DNA of 64,000 bases, taken from positions 186,001 through 250,000 of the forward strand of contig NZ_LMQI01000002.1 of the NCBI RefSeq assembly GCF_001424125.1, in the 5' to 3' direction. Below, one piece after another: positions 23,215 to 33,179 of this stretch (position 1 is its first letter; each line of letters opens with the position of its first letter). A program made the translations under genes and the position numbers. Below the pieces are notes generated by a model. That model had not been told where the DNA came from, made no database searches, and saw only the letters and a program-made list of their open reading frames with translations. This DNA comes from Cellulomonas sp. Leaf395 (GTDB lineage Bacteria; Actinomycetota; Actinomycetes; Actinomycetales; Cellulomonadaceae).

Positions 23215-26200
23215 GCCTCGTACCCTCCGGCGTCGACGGCTTCCACGGCGGCCCGCAGCGCGGACCCCGTCTCGATCTCGACCGACAGCGCCAACGTCTC
23301 GCGCGCGATCGTGTCGCGGTGCTGCTCGACCGCGGCCACGTGCTCCGGCGGGACGTCGAGCCTCAGCAGGATCCGGTCCCCCACCTGCAGGCCGGCGGCC
23401 TTGCGGGCGTCCTGCACGACACGGACGACGTCCCGGGCGTAGCCCTCGGCGCGCAGGGCGTCGTCAAGGGTCAGGTCCAGGACCACGAAGCCACCGCCCG
23501 GCAGGACCGCCGCGGCACCTCCCTCGGCCCCCACCACGGTCGTGAGCTCGTACTCGGCAGGCTCGAGCGCGACGTCCCCGTCGTCGGTGGTGACGACGAC
23601 CGTGTCACCGTCCACGCGCCAGGCCTCCGCGCGGGCAGCCTTGATGACTGCCTGCACGCCACGGCCGAGCCGGGGACCGGCCGCACGGGCGTTGACCGCG
23701 AGGCGCTGCGTGATCCCGAACCGCTCTGCGGTGCCGGCGTCTGCCGTGACCAGGTCGACGCGCTTGACGTTGAGCTCGGCCGCGAGCAGGTCGCGGTACG
23801 GCGCAAGGGCGTCCGCGTCGTCCACCGCGACCGTGAGCGTGTGCAGCGGCTGCCGGACACGCACGCTCGCGGCCTTGCGCAGGCCGAGCGCAGTCGACGT
23901 CACCGCACGCACCTGGTCCATCGCCGTCACGAGAGCCGCGTCGGCGGGAGCGAGGTCCACGTCCGGCCAGTCGGTCAGGTGCACGCTGCGGCCACCCGTC
24001 AGCCCGCGCCAGACCTCCTCGGTGACCAGGGGTGCGAGCGGCGCCATGACGCGCGTGAGCACCTCGAGGCTGGTCCAGAGCGTGTCGAACGCGTCGGCGT
24101 CCTCGGCCCAGAACCGGTCCCGCTGGGTGCGGACGTACCAGTTGGTCAGGACGTCGAGGTGCTCGCGCACGGTCTCGCAGGCCGCGGAGATGTCGTACGC
24201 GTCGAGCTGCGCGGTGGTCGTCGCGACGAGGTCCCGCGTGCGCGCCAGGACATAGCGATCCATCGGCGCGAGCGTGGCTGCGCGTGCAGCGTCCACCGCC
24301 TTCGCGGTGTAGCCCGCGCCGTTGTCCGCAGCGCCCGCGTACAGCGAGAAGAAGTAGTACGTGCTCCACAGCGGCAGCAGCACCTGGCGCACGCCGTCGC
24401 GGATGCCGTCCTCGCCGACGATGAGGTTGCCCCCGCGCAGGATCGAGCTCGACATGAGGAACCAGCGGACGGCGTCGGACCCGTACAGGTCCCACATCTC
24501 GGCCGGGTCGGGGAAGTTCCGCAGCGACTTGCTGGCCTTGCGGCCGTCGTCGCCCAGCACGATGCCGTGGCACAGCACGTTGCGGAACGACGGGCGGTCG
24601 AACAGCGCCGTGGCCAGCACGTGCAGCGTGTAGAACCAGCCGCGGGTCTGGCCGATGTACTCGACGATGAAGTCGCCCGGGTAGTGGTGCTCGAACCAGT
24701 CGGCGTTCTCGAACGGGTAGTGCACCTGCGCGAACGGCATCGAGCCCGAGTCGAACCACACGTCCAGCACGTCGGGGATCCGGCGCATGGTCGAGGCGCC
24801 CGTCGGGTCGTCCGGGTTCGGCCGCGTCAGCTCGTCGATGAACGGCCGGTGCAGGTCCGGCTCGCCCGCCTCGTTCGTCGGCAGCCGGCCGAAGTCCGCC
24901 TGCAGCTCGGCCAGCGAGCCGTACACGTCCACGCGCGGGTGCGCCGGGTCGTCCGACACCCACACCGGGATCGGCGTGCCCCAGTAGCGGTTCCGGCTGA
25001 TCGACCAGTCGCGCGCGCCCGACAGCCACTTGCCGAACTGGCCGTCCTTGATGTGCTCCGGCGTCCAGGCGATGTCCTGGTTGAGCTCGACCATGCGGTC
25101 GCGGAAGTCGCTCACGCGCACGAACCAGCTGGTCACCGCCTTGTAGATCAGCGGGTTCCGGCACCGCCAGCAGTGCGGGTAGGAGTGCTCGTACGTCTCG
25201 TGGCGCACCAGCACGGAGCGCTGGTCCGCGGGGACGCGCGCGAGCGGGCCGGTGCCCGCCTTCAGGTCGGCGGTGATCGGCTTGTTGGCGTCGAACACGA
25301 GCTGCCCGACGTAGTTCGGCACCTCGGTGGTGAACTTGCCCTGCGAGTCGACGGGCACGACGGGCACGATGCCGACGGCCTCGCACGCGACCATGTCGTC
25401 CTCACCGAACGCGGGCGCCAGGTGCACGATGCCCGAGCCGTCCTCGGTGGTCACGAAGTCGCCGAGCAGCACCTGGTGCGCGTTCTCCCGGCCGACGAAG
25501 TAGTCGAACGGCGGGGTGTACCGCCGACCGGCGAGGTCCCGTCCCTTGACGGTGGCGACGACCGTCGGCTCCGCGCCGAGCTCCTTGGCGTAGGCGCCCA
25601 GGCGCGCGGCCGCGAGCACCACGCGCTCCCCCGCGAGCGTCGAGTCGGGTCCCGGCTCGACGGTCACGTAGTCGACGTCGGGCCCGACCGCGATCGCCAG
25701 GTTGCTCGGCAGCGTCCACGGGGTGGTCGTCCAGATGAGGGCCAGCTCGCCGCTCTCCAGCCGCAGGCCGACCGTCAGAGCCGGGTCCTGGCGCGACTGG
25801 TAGACGTCGTCGTCCATCCGCAGCTCGTGGTTGGACAGCGGCGTCTCGTCGCGCCAGCAGTACGGCAGCACGCGGTAGCCCTCGTACGCCATGTCCTGGT
25901 CGTAGAGGCGCTTGAACGCCCAGATGACCGACTCCATGAAGGTGACGTCGAGCGTCTTGTAGTCGTGCTCGAAGTCGACCCAGCGCGCCTGGCGCGTCAC
26001 GTACTCGCGCCACTCGCCCGTGTACCGCAGCACCGACTCGCGGCAAGCCTGGTTGAACGCGGCGAGCCCCATCTCCTCGATCTGCGAGGTGTCCGTGATG
26101 CCCAGCAGGCGCTGCGCCTCGAGCTCGGCCGGGAGCCCGTGCGTGTCCCAGCCGAACCGGCGCTCGACGCGGCGTCCGCGCATCGTCTGGTAGCGCGGCA

Positions 26201-26447
26201 CGACGTCCTTGGCGTACCCGGTCAGCAGGTGCCCGTAGTGCGGCAGGCCGTTGGCGAACGGGGGGCCGTCGTAGAAGACGTACTCGTTGCTGCCGTGCTC
26301 GCCCGCCTCGCGCGCATCGATGGACGCCTGGAACGTGCCGTCCTCCTCCCAGAAGGCGAGGACGTCCTTCTCGAGGGCGGGCAGGTCCGGCGACGCGGGG
26401 ACGGACGAGCTGGGGCGGTGCAGCGGGTAGCGCGGTGCGGCAGTCAC
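23211..26447 (-). CDS. ileS: Isoleucyl-tRNA synthetase
   Basis: This class I synthetase charges tRNA-Ile and edits misactivated valine. The HIGH-type motif is PHYGH at 69-73, and the KMSKS-type loop is KASKS near residue 637. The editing domain lies between them ([31 protein letters not shown]). Its 1078 residues and the motif forms fit the longer, eukaryote-like (type 2) IleS common in actinobacteria rather than the Escherichia coli type. The GTG start follows AGGAG and lies behind a T-box leader, so synthesis responds to uncharged tRNA-Ile. folC follows with an overlap. Confidence 0.97.
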   Translation of the reverse strand: MTAAPRYPLHRPSSSVPASPDLPALEKDVLAFWEEDGTFQASIDAREAGEHGSNEYVFYDGPPFANGLPHYGHLLTGYAKDVVPRYQTMRGRRVERRFGWDTHGLPAELEAQRLLGITDTSQIEEMGLAAFNQACRESVLRYTGEWREYVTRQARWVDFEHDYKTLDVTFMESVIWAFKRLYDQDMAYEGYRVLPYCWRDETPLSNHELRMDDDVYQSRQDPALTVGLRLESGELALIWTTTPWTLPSNLAIAVGPDVDYVTVEPGPDSTLAGERVVLAAARLGAYAKELGAEPTVVATVKGRDLAGRRYTPPFDYFVGRENAHQVLLGDFVTTEDGSGIVHLAPAFGEDDMVACEAVGIVPVVPVDSQGKFTTEVPNYVGQLVFDANKPITADLKAGTGPLARVPADQRSVLVRHETYEHSYPHCWRCRNPLIYKAVTSWFVRVSDFRDRMVELNQDIAWTPEHIKDGQFGKWLSGARDWSISRNRYWGTPIPVWVSDDPAHPRVDVYGSLAELQADFGRLPTNEAGEPDLHRPFIDELTRPNPDDPTGASTMRRIPDVLDVWFDSGSMPFAQVHYPFENADWFEHHYPGDFIVEYIGQTRGWFYTLHVLATALFDRPSFRNVLCHGIVLGDDGRKASKSLRNFPDPAEMWDLYGSDAVRWFLMSSSILRGGNLIVGEDGIRDGVRQVLLPLWSTYYFFSLYAGAADNGAGYTAKAVDAARAATLAPMDRYVLARTRDLVATTTAQLDAYDISAACETVREHLDVLTNWYVRTQRDRFWAEDADAFDTLWTSLEVLTRVMAPLAPLVTEEVWRGLTGGRSVHLTDWPDVDLAPADAALVTAMDQVRAVTSTALGLRKAASVRVRQPLHTLTVAVDDADALAPYRDLLAAELNVKRVDLVTADAGTAERFGITQRLAVNARAAGPRLGRGVQAVIKAARAEAWRVDGDTVVVTTDDGDVALEPAEYELTTVVGAEGGAAAVLPGGGFVVLDLTLDDALRAEGYARDVVRVVQDARKAAGLQVGDRILLRLDVPPEHVAAVEQHRDTIARETLALSVEIETGSALRAAVEAVDAGGYEA

Positions 26448-26451
26448 CGTC

Positions 26452-26660
26452 GGTTCTCCTGGTCGATCTCGCTCACGGCCGCGAGGACGACCACCCCCGG
26501 GACGGGGACGACCGCGGTACCACCTCGCTTGCCGGCGTCCCCGGGGGGTCGTCGACCACTCTCTGCGGCTGTGACGGGCCTGCCCCGTCCGGTTCTACTG
26601 GGGCCGCTCACGCGACCTGTTCTTCCGGAGGCTCACCGGTGATGGCCGGGTCGACGCCTG
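26452..26660 (-). ncRNA. T-box riboswitch leader of ileS
   Basis: The minus-strand leader carries the T-box core GAGGTGGTACCGCGG (26526-26512), which pairs with the NCCA end of uncharged tRNA. An AUC (Ile) triplet at 26643-26641 lies in a short hairpin context and is the likely specifier. The leader ends at the AGGAG of ileS (26460-26456). Actinobacterial ileS T-boxes are known to have a very short Stem I and to act on translation by hiding the ribosome-binding site; this leader's small upstream part fits that class. A weak -10 (TATCCT, 26673-26668) lies just before it. Boundaries are approximate. Confidence 0.9.
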
Positions 26661-26682
26661 TGCGCCCAGGATACCCAGGTGT

Positions 26683-28430
26683 CTAGTTCTTTCCGACTCC
26701 GGCCAGGTTGGCCGCGACCCACGCCAGGGCCGAGTTCCAGTTGATCGTCATCTCGTTGACGCCGTAGGCACCGATGTCGTCGACGAAGCAGCACTGCGGC
26801 GGGCTGCCCACGAGCGCGGCCGAGACGGGGTCAGGGCAGTCGGAGTTCGGGCCGCCGGACACCGTGCCGCGCGGCGGGTGCGGGAGGGTCGCGTCGAGCT
26901 GGTGGGCGTACCAGCGGCTGTGCTGGTTGCGGACGTCCCGCGTGCCGTACCCCGTGACATAGGAGACGCCGAGGGCATTGCGGCCGAACAGGTAGTCGAC
27001 GCCGGAGAGGACCGCGTCGCGGTACGCGGCGTCGCCGGTGATCTCGTGAGCGGCTGCCAGCACCGCGAGGTTGTTGAGGAGGAGGCCGTTGGAGCCCCAG
27101 TCGTACCGGCCGGTCGACGGCACGTACGGGTGCCGAACGGCTGGGTGGCCTGCTGTTCGCGGATCGCGTCGGCGGCCTCGACGACGGAGGCGCGGACGGT
27201 GTCACGCTCGGGCAGCGCGCTCGGCACCGTCGCCAGCTGCAGCCGCGACCACGCGGCGACGTGGTTCCAGTCGAACCCTTCCGGCCGGAACACGGGCGCG
27301 TACGGGTTGGCACGCAGGTCGTCGGCGTACCGGTCGTCGCCGGTCGTCAGGTACAGCTCGGTGGCCGCCCACAGGAAGTCGTCGTCGAGGTCGGCGTCGT
27401 CGTAGGGGCCGCTGCCCGCGTTCGCGAGGACGTTCGTGTCGGGCGCGAGCAGCACGGGGTGCTCCCGGGCCGCGTCATAGGCGTCACGTGCGGCGGTGCG
27501 CAGCTGCGCGGCGAACGCCTCGTCGTGCGGTGCGAACAGGCGCGCGCCCTGGGCTGCGACGGCCGCGAGGTTGAGCGTCGCGGCGGTCGACGGGCGGTGC
27601 AGGTACCGCGGCTGGGGGTCGTCGGCGGGCAGCACCGGCAGCGGCACCCACCGCTCGTCGGAGACCTTGTGGTGGACGAGCCCCGCGTACCGCTCCCCGG
27701 CCGGGACGCGCATGCGCAGCATCCACGTCAGCTCCCAGCGCGCCTCGTCGAGCACGTCCGGCACGCCGTTCCCCCGCTCGGGCACCCGCAGCGAGCCGTC
27801 GCCGAGCGCGTCTGCCGTCCCCGTCCGCAGCGCACGCTCGTACAGGCCGAGCAGCTGCGCGACGGCGATGCCGCCGTTGACGACGTACTTGCCCTGGTCG
27901 CCCGCGTCGTACCACCCGCCCGTCACCTCGAGGGCGTAGCCGCCGGTCCAGCCGTCGTAGAGGTCCACGCCGGCCGCCGTCGTCGCGTGGCCCGCGGGGA
28001 GGCACGGGACCGCGCCGTCGCCGCGGTTGGGGGCGACGTCGACGTGTCCGGCGGCGCGCCCGTACCCAGGACCCAGCAGCGCCTCGTCCATCGCGATGCC
28101 GCTGCGCTGGCCGTAGAACACCACGAGGGCGTCGACGCGCAGGTCGTCGTACAGGTCGGACCCGATCGCGAACGGGTCCGACGTCGCCCCGTCGGCCTCG
28201 AGCACGAAGCCGTCGCCCGGCTGCCGCACCTCGTCGAACGTGAGGACGTGCACGTCCAGCCCCGCCGACGGGTCGTGGCCGCGCGGCTGCGAGTCGCCCT
28301 CCGCGACGACCACGCCACCGCACCGCAGCCGCCACGGCACCGGAGCGGTCGCGCCGGTCACGAGCGTCGCCGCCTTGGGGCCGTCGGTCAGGTAGCCGAC
28401 CTGGTTCACGCGGACGCGCGGTGCGGTCAT
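26683..28430 (-). pseudogene. Glycoside hydrolase family 9 enzyme with a one-base frameshift
   Basis: The gene encodes an N-terminal Ig-like cellulase domain (VRVNQVGYLTDGPKAATL at 5-22) and a GH9 barrel. GGWYDAGDQGKYVVNGG holds the catalytic Asp pair (175-178). After a frame change come the His motif NQHSRWYAHQ and the acid Glu in YGVNEMTINWNSALAWVA. At 27128-27130 a run of three G (three C on the coding strand) replaces an expected four. Restoring one base reads QPFGTPYVPSTGRYDWGSNG, the normal family sequence, and gives 582 residues. There is no signal peptide, so the product would be intracellular. The ATG follows AGGAGG and overlaps the upstream stop as ATGA. The shift could be a real mutation or an assembly error. 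Confidence 0.85.
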
Positions 28431-29878
28431 CGGTCCTCCTGCCCGAGCGCCGCGTCCGAGCGGAAGCGGCGAGGCTTGCCGGTTCCGAACGCCGACGGGT
28501 CGGTCACGACATCGACGCGGACGGGACGGTCGAGCCAGCGACCGATGGCGTCGCCCGCGGCGGTCGGGTCGACCGGAACGCCCGCGAGCGGCAGCGCCGT
28601 CAGCCGGACCGTGCCGTGCGCGTCCTGGAGGAGCTCCCACCCGGCCAGGCCGTACGCCTGGAGGACCTGCGTCGCGTCGATCGACGAGTGCCACGACCCG
28701 TCCGCCGCGAGGAAGCGCACCGGCGCCCGACCCTCGAGACCGACGAGCACGGTGCCGCGGTGGTCGCGGACGAGCGCCGCGGTGTCCCCCGTGCGGTAGC
28801 GCAACAGCGGCAGGTACGGGTTCTCGTCGACCGTCACCACCACCTCCCCGCGATGCCCGTCCGGCACCGGACGACCCTGGTCGTCGAGGACCTCGACCCA
28901 GACCCGGCGCGGCACGACGACGTGTCCGTCCCCGTCGATCGAGGCCGCGATCGGTCCCGTCTCGCGCAGCCCGTACAGGTCGATCACCGGGCAGCCCCAC
29001 GTCGCGCGCACGGCGTCGCGCACGGCCGGCGGCAGGTCCGTCGCTCCGTTCACCACCGCGACGGGGTGCAGGTCCAGGCCGTCGCGCGCCAGGTCGAGCA
29101 GCCGCAGCAGCGGGAGGGTCGACGTGCTGATGACCTGCGGGTCGGCCGCCGTGAGGTACCGCTCCCGGTCACCGTCCGCCCGCCACACCGACCGGTTCAG
29201 GTTCACGCGCGCCATCACCGGCGCCGGCGATCCGGCGGGGCGGCCGAACGCCGTCATCGCCGACACGTACGTGAACGACGCCCGCTGGTCGACCAGGTTC
29301 ACCAGGCCGAGCCGGGCCGGGTCCGCGCGCCAGTCAGCACCCGCCGAGGCCACCAGGTGCTGGAGCAGAACGAGGTCCGCCGCCACCGACACCGGATGCA
29401 GCGGCACGTTGAGCGCCGCACCCGTGTGGCCCGAGCTGCTGCCCTCCAGCACCCGGTCCAGGGGCACGTCGAGCGGCACGTGCGCCGCCACGTCCGCGAG
29501 GTCCGCGCGGCTCGTCGTCGGCAGGTCCCCCAGCGGGGTGGTCGGGCCGCTGCGTCCCTCGCGCGCAGCCCGCCGCCACCGGGGCACGGTCGCGTGGACG
29601 CGGGCGACCAGCTCGGCCACCCAGGCGGGCTCGGTGGGCTCTTGTCTCAGCCGGGCGACCTGCTCGAGCACCGCCAGGTCGGCGGTCTCGAGCCGGTCCC
29701 CCGTCGCATGCACCCACACCGGCGCGTCGGGGCGTGCCCGCCACGCGTCGACGCGGGCCAGCCCGTCGGCGTCGAGCGTCGGCCACCGCTCCGTGTCCGT
29801 CAGCGCGACCGACCCCATCGCGGCGTACTCGCCGAGCGCCGGGTCCGGTACCGGCGTGGACTCCTCAGTAGTTCGCAT
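28427..29878 (-). CDS. PaaK/CapK-like adenylate-forming enzyme
   Basis: This 483-residue protein resembles phenylacetate-CoA ligases, which adenylate a carboxylate with ATP. The motifs in order are the phosphate loop EGSSSGHTGAALNVPLHPV (near 145), the YGLRE motif in IDLYGLRETGPIA, and the hinge LLRYRTGDTA. The carboxylate substrate is unknown, and no CoA-binding partner is adjacent. The ATG at 29878 overlaps the upstream gene by 14 bases, and the stop overlaps the GH9 start as ATGA. Pairing an acyl-activating enzyme with a glycosidase and a MoxR/vWA set is unusual. Confidence 0.75.
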   Translation of the reverse strand: MRTTEESTPVPDPALGEYAAMGSVALTDTERWPTLDADGLARVDAWRARPDAPVWVHATGDRLETADLAVLEQVARLRQEPTEPAWVAELVARVHATVPRWRRAAREGRSGPTTPLGDLPTTSRADLADVAAHVPLDVPLDRVLEGSSSGHTGAALNVPLHPVSVAADLVLLQHLVASAGADWRADPARLGLVNLVDQRASFTYVSAMTAFGRPAGSPAPVMARVNLNRSVWRADGDRERYLTAADPQVISTSTLPLLRLLDLARDGLDLHPVAVVNGATDLPPAVRDAVRATWGCPVIDLYGLRETGPIAASIDGDGHVVVPRRVWVEVLDDQGRPVPDGHRGEVVVTVDENPYLPLLRYRTGDTAALVRDHRGTVLVGLEGRAPVRFLAADGSWHSSIDATQVLQAYGLAGWELLQDAHGTVRLTALPLAGVPVDPTAAGDAIGRWLDRPVRVDVVTDPSAFGTGKPRRFRSDAALGQEDR

Positions 29879-30509
29879 ACTGCGCCGCCGCCTCCTTCGC
29901 CCGCTGCGCGGCGAGCGCGCGGGCGAGCTCCTCCGCCCGCGCGACCTCCACGGCCATCGACTGTGCGACCTTGCGCTGGTACGCCGAGCTGACCGCGAGC
30001 CACCGGTCGTCGGCGGTCTCGGCGCGTTCGCCCGCGGGCAGCACCCCGCCGAGCCGGCAGACCGCGCGGGCCAGCTCCTCGCGCGCGACCTCGTCCTGCA
30101 CCCACTCGCGGTCGGGGCGCTGCCCGGCCAGGACGCGCTGCACACCGTCCACGATCCGCAGGAACCATCCCGAGCGCCCACCAGCACCCGCCGCAGCCGC
30201 TGCGACCCCGGGTGCGCCGTGCACCGCCGGATCGAGGACCAGCCAGCAGACGAGGCCCACGAGCGGCGCGCGGTGCAACGCCTGGTCGGCGGGACCCGTC
30301 AGGTCCGCGTCGAGCGCGCGCAGCACCTTCCGGTCGAGGACCGTGCCGTCGAGGGACACGGCGACGTCCGCGACCAGGGCGGACACGCTCACGGACGGCT
30401 CGAACAGGTCAGGCGGAGCGAGCGCCAGGCGGTGCACGAGGGCGGCGAGCGGCGGCCCGTCGCCGTGCCCGGCGCGCGCCCGCTCCAGGTCATCGGGGCG
30501 TCGGTCCAC
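29865..30509 (-). CDS. Unknown protein in the MoxR/vWA operon
   Basis: The family was not recognised. The product is 214 residues. The N-terminal half is Leu/Ala-rich and mainly helical (PPLAALVHRLALAPPDLF, LVADVAVSLDG). The C-terminal third is a long charged helix (REELARAVCRL, then AQSMAVEVARAEELARALAAQRAKEAAAQYANY), probably a coiled coil. There is no signal peptide or membrane helix. The GTG at 30509 was chosen because GGGGAGG lies five bases upstream; a GTG six bases earlier is possible. It overlaps the vWA gene by 20 bases and the adenylate-forming gene by 14, so it is clearly part of the unit. Confidence 0.65.
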   Translation of the reverse strand: MDRRPDDLERARAGHGDGPPLAALVHRLALAPPDLFEPSVSVSALVADVAVSLDGTVLDRKVLRALDADLTGPADQALHRAPLVGLVCWLVLDPAVHGAPGVAAAAAGAGGRSGWFLRIVDGVQRVLAGQRPDREWVQDEVAREELARAVCRLGGVLPAGERAETADDRWLAVSSAYQRKVAQSMAVEVARAEELARALAAQRAKEAAAQYANY

Positions 30510-32229
30510 GCTCACCTCCCCAGGTGCTCGCGGCCATGCGGCGCACGAACGTCATCAGGTCGTCGTCGGTCACGACGCTGTGCACGGCGTAGCCGTCGGC
30601 CCGCTCCTCGAAGCGCGCGGCCCACTCGGGCGGAACCTGGAGCACCAGGGTTCCGCCTCCGTCCGCCGCGCGCAGCGCCTCGCCGGCCGTCGGGTCGGCG
30701 ACGTCCCTGCGCTGCTGGAACATGGTCTCGATGCCGTCGTCCGAGATGACGGCGATGTGGGTCGGACCGCGCCGCGTGGGCGTGATGCCGGCGGCGGGAT
30801 ATCCGAGGTGGGTGCGGCGCAGCAGATCGAGCGGGAAGGCCGTGCCACGGCCGAAGTACGCGACGACCGCCCGCAGGACCTCGTCGGCGTCACGCGTGAA
30901 CCCGCCCGTTCCCGCGACCTCGTTCGGACCGCTCCACGTCGTGGCCTGCACCCGCGCACCGGCTCGTAGGGCCGAGAGGGCGAGGATCGCCCCGGCCAGC
31001 GCGATCGGGGCGCGCGTGCGGCGGGGGTCCGGCATCGACCCGGACGAGTCGAGGTACAGGTCGAGGTCGACCGGACGGGCCTCGACGATCTCCTCCGGGT
31101 CGTCCAGGTACGCCCGGCGCACGGTCGTCATGCCCGGCACCACGACGGGCGACGCCGTCATCGTGCCCGTCCAGTCGACGGTCGACAGGTCGTCACCGAC
31201 CTCCCACGGCTCGAGCCCTGCCAGCAGCTCGTCGGCGGGCCGCGGCCGGGGCCGGGTCGGGAACGGGACGAGATGGCGGGCCGCGTGCTCCCGGTACCAG
31301 GCGATCGCCACCTCCTCCGCGGTCGTCGTCGACCCGAGCGCCTGCAGCACGGCGTGCAGGGCGCCCGGCATGAGGGTGTTCCCGCCGGTGGACGCCGCCG
31401 GGGCCGGGTCCACCTCCGGGGTGCTCTCCTCGACCTGGACGGCACCCACGACGCGGGGGTCCCGCGACGGGTGGATCGCGGGCATACCCAGTGTCGGGTC
31501 GGTGGCGACGCCGAACGGCACCGACCCGTCGCCGCCCGCAGAGCCACCGCACGCGACGATCACCGCCGGCTGCTGCGCCCGGAGCTGCTCAGCGGGGATG
31601 GTGGACCGCACGAGCGCCGCGAAGCCGGCGGCGCCGCCGACAGGGTCCCGGGAGTAGGCGCGCACGAGCCGGGCGCAGAGCAGCGCCTGGTCGTCGGGCG
31701 CCGTGTGCTCGCCGACCAGGGCGCCGCGGTCCAGACCCCAGAGGATCTCGTTCGTGCGCAGGACGAGGAGCATGAGCGCGTCGTCCGGATCGGGCGGGCC
31801 GGCCGCCGCGGACAGCGCCGCACGGTCCACCCCGAGCTGGCGCTGCAGCCGGTCGTTGATCAGCAGGTCGCACCAGAGGTTCGACACGAGCCCGACCAGG
31901 TGGTCGAGGTCGACGAGCCCGATCTGGACACGCGCGGCGATGCGCACGTGCGACGCCAGGTCCACCGGGGCCAGCAGGTGGTGGCCGATCTCGTGCGCCA
32001 GGACCGCGAGCGCGTGGTCCTCGACGTGCCGCTCCCGCACCACCGTCAGGTCGACGTGGACCTCCACGTCCTCGAGGGAGTACCACGCCCACGACGGCAT
32101 GCCGCAGGGGTCGGTGTGCAGCACCGGGGCGTGCAGGCGCGACGTGCGGCCCCAGGTAGCGAGCGCGACGGGCCAGGTCTCGCGCCAGCGCCGCTCGACG
32201 TCCTCCATGGTCAGGGCCATGTCCGTCAC
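30490..32229 (-). CDS. Zinc metallopeptidase-vWA fusion protein
   Basis: This 579-residue protein has two recognisable parts. The N-terminal part holds a zincin motif LAHEIGHHLLAP (HEIGH at 79-83), with NLWCDLLINDRLQ about 40 residues on. The C-terminal part is a von Willebrand A domain, with MIDAS motif LDSSGSM (Asp394, Ser396, Ser398) and THIAVISDDG near 490-500. The middle has a Pro/Arg-rich linker. The layout resembles the DUF2201 class (predicted metal-dependent peptidase plus vWA-like domain) that accompanies MoxR ATPases. The GTG start at 32229 overlaps the upstream stop as GTGA. Cytosolic; probably acts with the AAA+ protein. Confidence 0.8.
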   Translation of the reverse strand: MTDMALTMEDVERRWRETWPVALATWGRTSRLHAPVLHTDPCGMPSWAWYSLEDVEVHVDLTVVRERHVEDHALAVLAHEIGHHLLAPVDLASHVRIAARVQIGLVDLDHLVGLVSNLWCDLLINDRLQRQLGVDRAALSAAAGPPDPDDALMLLVLRTNEILWGLDRGALVGEHTAPDDQALLCARLVRAYSRDPVGGAAGFAALVRSTIPAEQLRAQQPAVIVACGGSAGGDGSVPFGVATDPTLGMPAIHPSRDPRVVGAVQVEESTPEVDPAPAASTGGNTLMPGALHAVLQALGSTTTAEEVAIAWYREHAARHLVPFPTRPRPRPADELLAGLEPWEVGDDLSTVDWTGTMTASPVVVPGMTTVRRAYLDDPEEIVEARPVDLDLYLDSSGSMPDPRRTRAPIALAGAILALSALRAGARVQATTWSGPNEVAGTGGFTRDADEVLRAVVAYFGRGTAFPLDLLRRTHLGYPAAGITPTRRGPTHIAVISDDGIETMFQQRRDVADPTAGEALRAADGGGTLVLQVPPEWAARFEERADGYAVHSVVTDDDLMTFVRRMAASTWGGERGPTPR

Positions 32230-33179
32230 GACGCGACCCTCACCACGTCGAGCCAGTACGAGTGGCGGCGGCTCACGACGACGACGCGGGGGTCGCCGCC
32301 GGCGGCGGACCACCCCGTGACCTCGTCGTCCCACGGGACCCGGAGGTGCGGTGCGGGAGCGCGCTCGGGCACGTCGGTCGTGTCGAGCCGCACGACGGCG
32401 CTCCCGTGGAGGTCGGCCAGCACGGCCCAGCACTCGCCGTCAGCCCGGACGTGGCATCCCGGGCCGGCTTCGGTTGCGCCCGACGAGACGCGCGGCACGG
32501 CGAGCCACGGTCCGCCGAACCCGCGGAAGCCGCCGACGCGGCGCAGCACCCCCGGGGCCTGCTCGCGTCCGGGCCACCACCACGGGTCGGCGGCGTGCGC
32601 GTCCAGCACTGCCCCCGGCGCGGTCCCCGGGGCCAGCCCGAGGGCGGCGACGGCCAGCGGTGCGGGGAGGGAGACGGCGGCCGCCAGCGCGGCAGCCCGG
32701 AAGCGGACAGCGCCCGCGCGCCACGTCGCGACGAGGATCGTCGCCCGCAGGTGGTCGACGTCGTCCGTGGGCGGCGCGGCGGCGAGCAGGTCGGCGAGGA
32801 CAGCCGCGTCGGCGCTGCGCTCGACGGTGCGCGCGGACGCCACGAGCAGCGGCACGACCACGTCAGGCCTCGCCCGCACCAGCGTCTGGGCCCGGGGCAC
32901 GACCTCCAGCACCGCCGAGCGTTCTGCAGTGCCCGCCCGCCACCGGCCGCGCGCGGCGAGGTCGGTCGCCGAACTCAGCAGCGCACGCCCGACCTGAGGG
33001 TCGAGCACGCCGTCGTCGGCCAGTGCGTCGGCGACGGTCGCGACGTCCACGACCGTGGTCCGCACGACCTCCGGGTCACCGCAGCGCGCGGCGGCCGCAC
33101 GCAGCACGTCGTCGACGAACGCGCGGTCCTGCACCACGAAGCGGCCGAACGCCGTCGCCCGGTCGAGCACTGCGGTCAC
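32226..33179 (-). CDS. Unknown protein between the MoxR and vWA genes
   Basis: The family was not recognised. Of its 317 residues, about 1-170 are helical and Ala/Val-rich. The C-terminal part is rich in predicted strands with Trp and Gly turns (DPWWWPGREQ, GFRGFGGPWLAVP, CWAVLADLHGSAVVRLD, VVVVSRRHSYWLDVV). The strand-turn rhythm could be part of a beta-propeller or beta-sandwich. Published MoxR-vWA systems often include a third, beta-propeller partner, but the link is only suggested here. GTG at 33179 overlaps the MoxR stop as GTGA, and its stop overlaps the vWA start, so all three are coupled. Confidence 0.65.
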   Translation of the reverse strand: MTAVLDRATAFGRFVVQDRAFVDDVLRAAAARCGDPEVVRTTVVDVATVADALADDGVLDPQVGRALLSSATDLAARGRWRAGTAERSAVLEVVPRAQTLVRARPDVVVPLLVASARTVERSADAAVLADLLAAAPPTDDVDHLRATILVATWRAGAVRFRAAALAAAVSLPAPLAVAALGLAPGTAPGAVLDAHAADPWWWPGREQAPGVLRRVGGFRGFGGPWLAVPRVSSGATEAGPGCHVRADGECWAVLADLHGSAVVRLDTTDVPERAPAPHLRVPWDDEVTGWSAAGGDPRVVVVSRRHSYWLDVVRVAS

